Assembly: GCA_900074885.1 (NCBI GenBank)
Contig: FJUW01000004.1
Location: 372,001 to 436,000 of the forward strand
Origin: Rhynchosporium graminicola
Lineage: Eukaryota > Ascomycota > Leotiomycetes > Helotiales > Ploettnerulaceae
Direction: 5' to 3'
Length of the DNA: 64,000 nt
Part shown: in pieces, positions 50,236-61,370 of the stretch
Layout: the number at the start of each line of letters is the position of its first letter
How positions within the stretch are numbered: position 1 is the first letter of the stretch
Translations under genes and position numbers: made by a program
The notes under the pieces: generated by a model
Told to the model about the DNA's origin: nothing
Seen by the model: only the letters and a program-made list of their open reading frames with translations
Database searches by the model: none

Positions 50236-53200
50236 GTAGAGGAAGCAGAGTTTTAGATACAGCGTTATTACGGAGTATAATTAGGGGATTATCCTTAGTA
50301 ATAAATTATTAAACTAGTAACTATAACGGTTTATTATCCTCTAAGTTATTATAGTTATCTATTCCGTCTTCCTAGGCCTTAATCTACTAATCTAGTTTAC
50401 GCGGAGGTCTAGGTTTACTTAAGTTAGTAGTATAGAAGTCTCTGAGCTTATACGGAGCACTTATTAGGTCGGAAGCGTTATACTAAGTTAGATCTAGGTC
50501 CTAGCCTAGCTAGCTAACTTAATACTTCAGATTACCTCTTAGGAGCTATATAGCGAGTATATCTTATAACTCCTACTCTTCTTAAGTAGTAATAATCTCC
50601 GAGGGTAGGTTTAGTAACTCCTAGCTTAGTAATAGGTTATCCGGGTCCTTAAATAGTAATTCGGGGGCGAATATATCGTATATAGAAGATCTAGGGGGTA
50701 AATCTAGCTTATAGGAGTATCCGATCTTAGCTAAGACCTAGTATAGTCCTACCTAGAGGCTAGATAGCTTCTTACTTAGCTAGTGATTCTTAAGGTTCCT
50801 TATAGAGAGAAATACCTTATCTTCAACTTCCTAGTCGATACTGCGCTATTTCGGGTCAGTTATAGCGCTTATCTTCTGCTAAGTAGCTAGTATATTAGCT
50901 TTTATAACCTTAATAGCAGATTTAGCACGTTTAGCTAAGGATTTAGTATTAGTATAGTTAAGCTTCTTTTATAGTATCGATCCGGTAGGTTACTTCCAAT
51001 CCTAGCTATTCCGTAGTAGTATACTATATTTAAGAGTATATAGCGCTATACTAATAGAATCGTAAGATAGGGTTACTTAGGCGTAGTCTATTATTAGTAG
51101 TAGTTCGCTCTAGTTACTCTAGTAGTAATTAACAAAAGGTCTAAAGCGCTAGTTAATATACTAGTTTATAATCTCTATTTATCTGTTAGTCTACTAGTAG
51201 AAAGAGGTAGAGAGCTTAACTTTAACTCTAATTATATAGTAAAACTCTTACTAGAAGGATAAGATAAACTAAGCTCCTCGATCGGATATAATTAACTTAA
51301 GGGTATATCTGAAACGATATATCTATTAGATAAATAATATCGCTATCCCGCGGGTATCGATATTATAATAGTATAGTATTAATATAGAGTCCTTCCCTAA
51401 GTAGTCGATAAATATTAGTATCCTATTAAACTCTTAATTATTAGGTAAGAAGTCCTTAAAATCTATAGCTAAGTACTGTATAAGGTAGCTAGGCACTAGT
51501 AATAGATAAAGGAATCCTTACTGTTTCGTCTGCTTCGGATAAGAGTACTAGTAGGAGCGATAATTACGAGTATACTATTTTATATCCGATATAAGTCCTT
51601 TCTAGTAGTAATAAGTAGAAATCATCTTAGCGGTCTTACGAGTATTTAGATAAGCGGAGGAAACTTAATCGTAGACTTCGCTAATTAAATAGGTATATAG
51701 CGGGGTATAGCGTTATACGTATAGACGATTATTATAAAGTAATAAACTATTATTAATAGTATAGCTATTTCCTAATATATTCTATTTATTAGAGAACGAT
51801 TCTTAGTTAAATTAGTATAGTTTCTCGATTAAATTAAAAGAGTTATATACGAGTTCCGGTAGCGTATTAGTCCCTAGCGATATTAAGTATATATAACTAA
51901 TTTAATTAATATAATATTTAGCTAGTTCCGTATTAATCCTAGGATCTAGGTAGTCTAAAAGTAATAAAACCCGAGATCTACTATCCTGTTTCTATTATTC
52001 CTATATCCTTAGATCTTATTCTCTATAGCTAAGGATATTAGCTTTAGCGTTATCTTTACTAAGCGTATATATAATTTGAAAGTTGAATTCGGAAAGGAAT
52101 TCTATCTATCTAGCTTATTTACTAGTTAGGACCTTAGTAGTTATAAAGTATTCTAAGGATCGATAGTCCGTATATATACTAGTATAATATCGTAGAGATA
52201 TAAGTTCTAGTCTCTATTTTCGGAAAGACTTAATAATAGCGTATAATTCCTTATCGTAGATCTCCTAGTTTATTTCGTATCTATTAAGAATATAAGAGTA
52301 GAATCTAATTAGATACTACTAGTTATCTTTATATAATTAGAAGATAACTCTAGCTATTATACTATTAGAGGTATTAGTTTCTAGTTTAGTTTATAATTTA
52401 GGGTCGAAATAATATAGTTTCTGCACTAATAGTAGCTATTAATATAAATCGTCGAAGGATTTCTTATAATCGTTAGTAAAATTCTATAGTACTATAGGCC
52501 TAGTGAGTATTAAGAGAGGTTTAGTAATAAGGCCGAAATTCCGAATAAATTAATAGTAGAAACTACAGAATCCTAGGAAAGATTTCATAGTTATTACCGT
52601 TTCGGGGTACTTCTAGTCTACTAATAATACTATCTTCTCGGGATCTAGCTCGATTCTATTAGTAGTAACGATATATCCGAGGTATTTAGTCTAAGTAATA
52701 TAGAACTCGCTTTTCTTAATATCTACTTAGAGTCTAGTATATATTAAGCGTTATAGTATAATTTAATATATTTCTTATATTCCTAGAGTATTTCCGAGTA
52801 TATAAGAATATTATCTAGGTAAGCTATATAGAAATCGTCTAAGTAGTCTAATAGTATATTATTCATATATCATTAGTATATACTAAGTCTATTATAAAGC
52901 TTAAAAAGTAGTACTTTATATTTATAAGATCTGAAGCAGGTTCGGAAGGTAATATACTCCTCTGATTCGAGGTCTATATAGATATAGTTAAATACTACTC
53001 GGATATCTAGTTTAGTAAAGATTACTACTTTAGATATATAAGTTAAGAGCTTATCGATCCTAAGTATTAGGTAAGAATACTTTCGAGTGATTATATTAAG
53101 CTTACGATAGTCGATATAAAAGTGTAATCCTTTATCGGCTTTCTTAACGAATAGTACAGGTAATATAATAGGACTTTAGCTGGATTCGATAAATCCCTTA

Positions 53201-53934
53201 TCTAGGTTCTCTATAAGGTACTCCTTAGTCACTTATAATTTATCTATAGATTACTAATATAGAAGCGAATATACATTAAGTAATAGTTCTTCTAGAATAA
53301 TTTTATAATTATATAAGCGATATAGCAGAAGAATATTAGAATCTCGCTTAGAAAAGGCCTCCTTAAGAGTATAGTACTATTCCGGTAGCTTTTCGGCTAT
53401 AAGTCGTTCGGTATCGGGATCCTTAGAGGAGTCGCTATTTAGATAGTCTTATAAGAGGTAGTCTATCTCGTAGATACTAGTAAAGAATAATTCGGAGCTC
53501 TTACGTTTTATATTAAAATAAAAAGCTATAGTACTAATTTAGTAAATCAGAACTAGTTTCTAGATCCTCGGAGGTCGAGAGGAGCACTTATAGTAGGGTT
53601 TCGGCGCAAGTACCTTTCTCGATGAATTCGGAGCGGAAAAGAGTTCGGGTTCCTTAGTGATAAGCGGAAATAGATTAAATAGTAGGGATAATACGTTAAT
53701 ATACTATATCGTTACTATTTAGTATAATTAGCGTTAGTCCAGCTAGTTTATAGCTAAGTCCCGCGCGTTAGTATTAATTTAGTAAGATCGATTAATACTA
53801 GGTTTATAAGGCAGTAGAGTTATAATTATCTTCTTATCGTATCAGAAAGTAGCTAGATATCGTTCCGGCTATAGTAGCTTATAATAGAGCATATCTAGCT
53901 TAACTTAGAATCGTTATATCTATTTAATACTAAT

Positions 53935-54815
53935 TGTGAAAATTGAGGGTGGAAATCGGCTAAAAGGTCAGAATAACAGAATAATAAGTAATTAATTTGA
54001 CTTGCTTTGCTTGCTTTGCTTGCTTTGCTTGCTTTGCTTGCTTTGCTTGCTTTGCTTACTTTACTTGCTTTGCTTGCTTTGCTTGCTTTGCTTGCTTTGC
54101 TTGCTTTGCTTGCTTTGCTTGCTTTACTTGCTTTGCTTGCTTTGCTTGCTTTACTTGCTTTACTTGCTTTGCTTGCTTTGCTTGCTTTGCTTGCTTTGCT
54201 TGCTTTGCTTGCTTTGCTTGCTTTGCTTGCTTTGCTTGCTTTGCTTACTTTACTTGCTTTGCTTGCTTTGCTTGCTTTGCTTGCTTTGCTTGCTTTGCTT
54301 GCTTTGCTTACTTTGCTTGCTTTACTTGCTTTGCTTGCTTTGCTTGCTTTACTTGCTTTACTTGCTTTGCTTGCTTTGCTTGCTTTGCTTGCTTTGCTTG
54401 CTTTGCTTGCTTTGCTTACTTTGCTTACTTGAAGAGAGCTAACTACAGGAGAGATTCTAGCTACTTATATAGCTATGTGAGCTCTCTAGAATATTCTATA
54501 CTACGTAATACAGAACTCTATAGAAGAAGACACGTATACCGTAGAATTATACTACGTTAGTAGTATGTCAGTAGAAACCTCTAGAAGTACGATATACGTA
54601 CTAGAGAGTAGTAGAACTCTATCGAGAACCTTCATAGTAACTCTAATAGAGTATGCAGGGTATAAGCTATTAATAAGGTACAGGGTGTAGGTGCTAAGTA
54701 TAATAAGGTATATAAGCAAGGTACTGAACCAGGTACTAAGACTATATACTAACAAGGTACAGGGTGTGTATGCCGATGCAGGCAAAACTGAATAAGGTAC
54801 TAGTTATAAATCCAA
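53935..54815. mobile_element. Repeat F3 with expanded minisatellite
   Basis: 881 bp, in opposite orientation to F1 and F2. It begins TGTGAAAATTGAGGG and ends TTATAAATCCAA. Flanked by the 7-bp duplication TACTAAT (53928-53934 and 54816-54822). It has no left fold-back arm like F1. The class is unclear: the ends are only weakly inverted and there is no coding sequence. Confidence 0.75.
54001..54430. repeat. 9-bp minisatellite (CTTGCTTTG), about 48 units
   Basis: A continuous 9-bp period with TTGC/TTAC variants. As 9 is a multiple of 3, all three plus frames stay open (Ala-Cys-Phe, Leu-Cys-Leu and Ala-Leu-Leu repeats); these are not genes. The same site has two units in F1 and about four in F2. 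Confidence 0.95.
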
Positions 54816-56929
54816 TACTAATAATCATATCTTACTATCCTAAATCGAGGAGAATAAAAGGGTAGTTATAAATACGCCTACTATTAATAGAAAAATATAA
54901 ACGTATAAAATAGGTAATATAGGTTCTAACGGACTATTAGAACTCACGTATTAGAATAGAATAGAGTAGTAGCTCGATTTTAATACTAAGGGCCCCTAAT
55001 AATCGTCTAGTAAGAGTACGATTAATAAATAGATAACCGTTCGCTCTAGTATCGATTAAGCTATTTATAGAGACTCCTAGCCTATTTATACTAACTATAG
55101 TCAGGTATATAAATTACTTATCTTTTATTAAGGAGTTAAAGTTAAGATTAGAGAGATTATACTTATATAGACTTAAGAAGGAGTTTTTACTTAAGCCTTA
55201 TCGTTTCCCTCTAGTATTAGTCCAGATTCGGAGGGTATATCCTTTACTACTTCCTTAGTTACTCTCTTCTCTTCCGGAAATTCGTTACTTAATTAAACCT
55301 TAAGCGGGTTAAGGCAGTCTAGCCTTAATATAACTGAGCTATCTATAGCTATAATACCTAACGGGTTCCGCGGTCGAGATACTAGGGTGTTTTAGCGCGG
55401 AAAGAGTACTAGCCTATACCAGGGTAGAGGTACGTACATATAGTATAAGAGTAGTTTATCGAGGGGCTAAGCTTAGGGACTAGTAAGGAGTAGAACTAGT
55501 AAAGGTCGTAGTAGTAATAGTCAGCTTATAGTACTATACCTAGGCAGTAGCTTTCTCGGGATAAGTATATTCTGAGTTACAGCGACGCTTAATATTAAAA
55601 GAAAGTAAGGACCTAACTATAGAAGCGTAGTCCTTATTCTATATTAGTTTAATAATAAGAGTTAAAGCGCGTAAGAATAGTATAATCTTATCCTATATAT
55701 AGAAGAACTACTTCTTCTTTTCAACTTTAATTTAGATAGTAGCGCTTTGAAATCGACTATAAAACTTAGCGAAGGTCTCGCGGGTATAGCTAGGTTATTA
55801 TATTTCTAGGTAGTAGAAAGCGTTATAGTAGTTATCTTCCTCTAAACTAATAAGGAAGTTCTCCTCTAATAAGGAGATTATTTTATCGCTAGTCTTAAAC
55901 TCGTCGGCAAGATACTAAGGTATAAGATACTCCTTAGCTAATCTAGTAACTAGTCCCTATATAAGAACGCGCTAAGAGAAGTCCGTAAGGTAATAGTCGG
56001 CGTTTATAGCTAGCCGGTCTTATATTAATACTCTCTATTAGAGGAAGATAAGATCCGATCTATTATCTAAGGGCAAGATCTTCTTAGTAAGATAAGACTT
56101 CCTAAGGTATAACTCTACTAATTTAGCGCTAAGAGAAGGAGATAGTTTATTAGGAATAGTATCCTCTCTCTTAGTGCTACGTATCAGAATAGAGTTTATT
56201 AGCTTATTAAACTCTAGAATACGCGGAGATTATAGTATTAGTTCTAGTAGAAGAGTCGAAAATAAGTAAGAGACCCCTGAAAGGAACTTATCTTATATAG
56301 CGATTAGTTTATCTATAATATCTTCTAGAGAGTTATTCTTTTTCTCCTAGTCCGCTAATCGTTATAAGAGGGAATAGATTAGGTTCGAGTCACTTATAGT
56401 AGTAGAAGTACTTAGCGATTATACTCCTAGGGAATTTCGCTTTTATTTTCCTTTCTCTCTTAGTTAGTACTTTCTTAATAAAGTATTAACGTTCTCTAGT
56501 ATAAGAGATATTTAAGGTAAGGAAAGGTATAACAGATTAGGTTCGGAGGTAAAGCGGGGAGGGTCGCGTTAAGTTCCCTTAGAACTAGAGGAGTCTCTAG
56601 TTTATTAGTTAGAAGCTATTACGATAGCTTAAAAAGGGGTATATTAGGGCTATTTCGGCAGCGATATATAGAAATTAAAGTTCCGGGGTATTTATTATAC
56701 TTTCTTTAAAGTCTATTTATAATTCCTTTATACTAAGGGGGTTATTAAAGGAGCGTTAGCGAAGTCCTCCTCTATTATACTATTTACGATAAGCTAAATT
56801 AAACCCTGATTTATAGCTATCCGAGAGATCTCTAGTATCTCGGCTATATGCGAGTAGTTATCGAATAACTAACTTAGTAGTAAGATATTATAATAAGCTA
56901 TCTCCGGCTATCTTAATCTTTTTATTTAA

Positions 56930-57197
56930 TATAACGATATAAGACTTAAAGCGGTATATAAGTAAGGATAAATAAGTAGGGAGGCTAAGAGCGATCTTAT
57001 ATAGTTTACTATAAAGGAAATAAAAAGATAAGGAAGGAAGAAGAAGGGAAATAGAGTATAAGGCACCTTATATATATATACTAGTACTAGTCCGATACTA
57101 TATCGAGTCGGATACTAGTTCTGCCGGGATACCTATGAACTTGGGCCCTAGTATCTATCCTTCTTCTCATATGACATTTAGGTGAGCTGTCGTTACA
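56930..57197 (-). mobile_element. Right (5') LTR of element D
   Basis: 268 bp, from TATAACGATATAAGAC to CTGTCGTTACA, same length as the rejoined left LTR. The interior on its left carries the TAATCTTTTTATTTAA sequence seen beside every D-type LTR. Confidence 0.85.
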
Positions 57198-57202
57198 TCT
57201 AG

Positions 57203-59265
57203 TTCTTTTAATTCTTTTGCTTCTAGGAAGTATAAAGAGATCTCTAATAACCTTTCTTCTATCGATATAGAGGGTTTAATAAGAGATCTTATATCAGAAG
57301 AAGCTAGAATAAATACTTCTACCGATTTATAAGCTAATAAGGCTTTTAAGGGGAAGAATTCGAAAGGTAGTAAGAAGTATAGTCACTGTAATAAAATAAA
57401 CTATATAGAGGCAAATTGCTATATAAAGCACCCTGAGCTAATACCTAATAAATCGACTAATAATAACAAGAAGTCGAAAGGTAAAGGCGCTAAAGAATCA
57501 AAAGAGAAGTCTACTAAAGCTATTATGAGTTCTTTCAGTAGTACTAGTAGTAGTAGTAGTAGTAGTACAGCAGATCAAGCTTACGCTACTATATATAACT
57601 ATAGAATAGTACTCGATTCTGGCGCTTCTGAGTATTATAAAACGAATAAAAGATAGTTATTAAACTATAAACCTATATCAAAGAAGTCTATTACTATCGC
57701 TAATAGTGATATTTTGCCTATAATAAGTAGAGGAGATATCCCTATAATCACTAGGGAAAGCGATAAAGTACTTATTAAAGACGTAAATTACGTACCTAGC
57801 CTTAAAACTACTCTCCTAAGCTCTAAAGAACTAACTAATAAAGATTAGAAAGTTACCTTTAATAAAAAGGGTATAAATATCTCTAATAGCTCTATTAATA
57901 TAGAAGCTAAATAGTATTATAATACGTACTACTTAGAAGTAGATATAAATCATAAGCTGCTCGAGCCGATATCTTTTAAGGTAGACTCTAATAAAAGTAG
58001 TAAATTAGACCTTTATTATAAGCGTCTTTTGCATACTAATAAGGAGTTTATCTATAGGACTATAGAAGGATCTAAAGGATTAAAAATCCAAAAGGGGCTA
58101 GATTTATCTGACTGTTCTGCTTGTAATAGCGGTAAAATACACGCTATAAGTAGTACTAAGCTTATATCGGATACCCCTCCGCTTACTATCTTTGATATAG
58201 ATATAGCAGGCCCTTTTAAGATTAAAGGTCTAAAGGGAGAAAGATACTTCTTAACTATTACCTATAGAGGCTCTAGAGCTATTTAGGTATACGCTCTAAA
58301 ACATAAGGCTGATACGTACGATACCTTAATCGAGTAGTATAATATAATAACTACTTAATTTAAGTAAGGTATATCAAAAATCGTTACTAAAATTAGAGCT
58401 TTAAAGCTAGATAACGCCGGGGAGTTTAAATCTAATAAATAGACTATCTTTTATAAAGATAAAGGTATTATTTGTGAATATACTAGTCCTTACTCTCCTG
58501 AGCAAAACGGTATAGTAGAGCGTTTAAATCGATATCTTATAGAAAGGCTTATAGCTATCTATATAGATAAGAATATACCCTTATTCCTTTAGCTTCAAAT
58601 AATCTAAGGAATAGCTCATATAAAGAATCGCTCTTATAATTCGGTTATTAAAAAGAGTCCTTTTGAAGTTCTCTTTAGTAAAAAGCCTACTCTTAATTAT
58701 ATTAGAGTATTAGGCTCTCTTACTCACGTTCTTATTAATAAAAGGACTAATAAGTTTGAAAATAAATCCGATAGAGGTATATACATTAAGTATAAGTCTG
58801 TAAATAACTTCTTAGTATATATACCTGAGAAGAGAGCTATTATAAGCTCTAAAAACGTCCTAATTAAGGAAGATTTAACCTTAAAGGATAAAGTAATCTC
58901 TAAGGAAGAATTAGAATCCTTTAAAGAGACACTTAATAATTGCGAGACCTCTAACCGTTCAAATCGCGTGATTTCTTCACCTATAGATACTCCTAAATCA
59001 GACTTATTTAGGGCTGAAAACTCGGAGAAAATCGATAGTAAAATAGCTAATAATTTATCAAATGAAGAAAAAGTCATAGAAGATATAGAAGTCGATCTCT
59101 TTAATAATATAGCTGAAGAAACACCTATAGTAGAAATACCTAAAAGAGGTATAAAACATAGAAGGGACTACTCTAATTAGGTACCTAACGTTACTACTAG
59201 AAGTCACGCTAAAGACCCAAGTGATCTTTCACCACTAATAAAGCCTGCCTTACTTTTGTACTATA
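57203..59265 (+). pseudogene. Ty1/copia element E, gag end, protease and integrase
   Basis: Continues the gag frame broken by D. A Ser/Lys-rich linker is followed by a CCHC-like Cys/His remnant (about 57380-57430), protease with LDSGAS (57610-57630), a pre-integrase zinc domain with HTN ... CSAC (58030-58120), and an integrase core with DIDIAGPF, DNAGEF and YSPEQNG. The frame is interrupted by only about one stop per 100-150 bp, fewer than in the Gypsy elements. It ends before the reverse transcriptase, truncated at about 59265. Confidence 0.85.
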
Positions 59266-59282
59266 TAAATCAAATAGATACG

Positions 59283-60370
59283 AATTATATTATCTTCTTA
59301 AGTTATTAGTAATATCTATTAGAGTATAAGAATCGATCGTATTTAATTTCGTTATTAAACTACTATTATTAAAAGAACTAATAATTAGTATAGTATTCGA
59401 TACTATCTAGGTAATAATAGATCGACTTACTAAATACGGATACTTTATACTTTATAAGGTAGGAAGTAATACTAAGAAACTCGCGTATATATTCCTTAAA
59501 AAAGTAGTAAGCTAATACGAGTTACTTAAGGAAATTATCTTAGATAGAAATAAGTTATTTACTTTTAAGTTTTAGATATCGCTTATAAACTAACTTAGAC
59601 TTAATTATAATATATTAATTACGTTCTACTTATAGAATAATAGATAAATAGAATAGCTAAATTAATTCATAGAAAAGTACTTACGTAGCTATATCACTAA
59701 GGAATAGAATAATTAGATAGAAATACTTCTCTTTACTTAGTTCGCATATAATAGCGCTAAGAATAAGACTACTTTAGTATCTCTATTCTTCGCTAACTAT
59801 AGCTTCGAACCTAAAGCGTATAGATAACTAAGAAAAGACTCTATTAGCGCGTAAGAATCTATAGTCCTAATATATAAGATATAGGACTTATAATAATAAC
59901 TATCTAGAGATATCGACTTCTCGAACGTAAGAACTACGAAATATAATAACTAGAAGTATAATATAGAACTTCTACTTAAGAAAAGGGATAAAGTATACTT
60001 ATTATAATAATATATTAAGATAAAATAACTAAGTATGAAACTAGACTTTAAGAAACTCGGATTATTTGAAATATTAGAAGAAGTAGGACTTGTAAGTTTC
60101 AGACTACGATTACTATAAGGATCTCGATTATATCTCGTGTTCTATATATTACTATTAGAACTTACTAATAGAGATACGCCTCTAGTAATAGATAAAGAAT
60201 TCTAACTAGAGAATAAACTAGACGAATATAATATTAAGAAATTACTAGATACCTGAACTATAATATAGAGTTAGTAAGAATATCTAGTAAAATAGAAAGG
60301 GTTCGGGAATAAGAAAAACTCATAAGAATTTATACGAAACCTAAACTATCCGGATTTACTCTATTAGTTC
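59283..60370 (+). pseudogene. Chromodomain Gypsy fragment (integrase to 3' end)
   Basis: Plus-strand frame with RIP stops. Integrase core (VDRLTKYGYF, about 59415, to the FAYNSAKN region, about 59740), then a C-terminal chromodomain-like stretch ending EYLVK.KGFG at about 60280-60310. This marks a chromovirus-type Gypsy element, a group that targets heterochromatin through this domain. 5' parts and LTRs are missing. Confidence 0.75.
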
Positions 60371-61370
60371 TAGTTAAAAACTTAAGCGACCTCTAGGAAA
60401 GATTGTTACTAAAGCTTAAGGTAATCTATATAGGATTAGAAGGATCGAAGTTATTTAACTGCTTAGTAAGAGCCGGATCTAGAAAGCTAGTATCGATACT
60501 TAATAAGGATATAGCCTCTGCTTATTCCTTCACTATACGCTCCTTCTTCTCTATAGCCTCTAACTTATCTAACGAACGAAGATTATAATATAGTATTTCG
60601 GCTGCCTTTATATAAAAGAATTCCTTTTATTTATTTATTTAACAAATCTTAGCTTACTAAGCAGATAAGCGCTCGATTAACTTCTATTAATCCCGCTAAG
60701 CCTTATTATACGCTAGAGCGAGTTCCGCCTCGGTTTGCTCTAGCTTACGCTATTTACTCTTTAAAGGATCTTATATATTATATTTCGTATTTTACTTAGC
60801 GCGGATATATTCGACGTAATAATCGGAATCAGAGGAGATAATATAAACTCTACGAGAATCCTTATCGTAATAAGAATAAAATAGTATTTTAAAGCTATAG
60901 CGAAAGATACGAGAAAGGAGATTCTATTAGTTTTCTTTAATACGTTTATAGTAAGAGAGTAATATAATAGAAAAAGAAGATAATAGTTATAAAGGGATAA
61001 TATTTCTTAATCTTATATCTAAACTAGAAAGTACGAGACGTACTAAGCTAGAAGAGGGATAGTATTATAACCCTTAGCCGGAATAGATAATATAGCCCTA
61101 AGGCTCGGCAGATAGACTAGCTCGGATTGAAGTAAGCCCTATACTATATAGAGAAGCTATAGGTCACGTGACTAAAGGTTATATAGTAAATCAGCTTATA
61201 GCTTATAGACTCTATAATAATTCAGATAATTTAACTAATTTAATAGAACGAAAGTTCTATATAAACTAGCATATCTACTTATTAGATAGAAGCTTCGTGC
61301 TTAACTTAAATATAGTATCTTAACTTATACCTAGTAACTTATAAGAAATCCTAGACTTAATCTAGTGATA
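60371..61370. other. Unclassified RIP-degraded sequence
   Basis: About 1 kb between two Gypsy pieces. A short open plus frame at 60403-60588 and stop-interrupted frames to about 60950 suggest decayed coding sequence, perhaps gag of the next element. I could not match it to D or A. Confidence 0.4.

Larger units (their letters stand above)
50236..56929 (-). pseudogene. Element D gag-pol, RIP-degraded
   Basis: Minus-strand order from the right: gag 56.8-54.8 kb, protease region near 53.7 kb, reverse transcriptase about 53.2-52.5 kb with YLDDF (52831-52845), RNase H about 52.3-52.0 kb, integrase about 51.6-50.8 kb. F3 interrupts it at 53935-54815. Matches the plus-strand copy at 61.4-64.0 kb. 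No intact frame. Confidence 0.8.
40555..57197 (-). mobile_element. Gypsy element D, minus strand, interrupted by A2, F2 and F3
   Basis: Outer 268-bp LTRs: the left is split as 40555-40776 plus 48271-48316, the right is 56930-57197. Target duplication CCTAG (40550-40554) and TCTAG (57198-57202), differing by one RIP-type change. The purine tract of the minus strand borders the left LTR and the primer-binding side borders the right LTR. D interrupts the gag of copia element E. Stripped of insertions it is about 7.8 kb, with gag-pol on the minus strand and an extra 1.4-kb segment before the 3' LTR. Confidence 0.85.

Noticed and set aside
54001..54430. CRISPR-like array
   Set aside because: The unit is 9 bp with no unique spacers, in a eukaryotic transposon.
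53997..54560. Three overlapping long open frames of 141-187 codons
   Set aside because: They are produced by a 9-bp tandem repeat that keeps every plus frame open; the products are three-residue repeats, not proteins.
50236..54823. Single large DNA transposon with F2 and F3 as long inverted ends
   Set aside because: F3 has its own target duplication and interrupts D pol, and F1 is an independent copy, so F2 and F3 are separate insertions.
58724..59077. 117-codon minus-strand frame
   Set aside because: It is antisense to the copia integrase C-terminal region, a shadow of the plus-strand frame.
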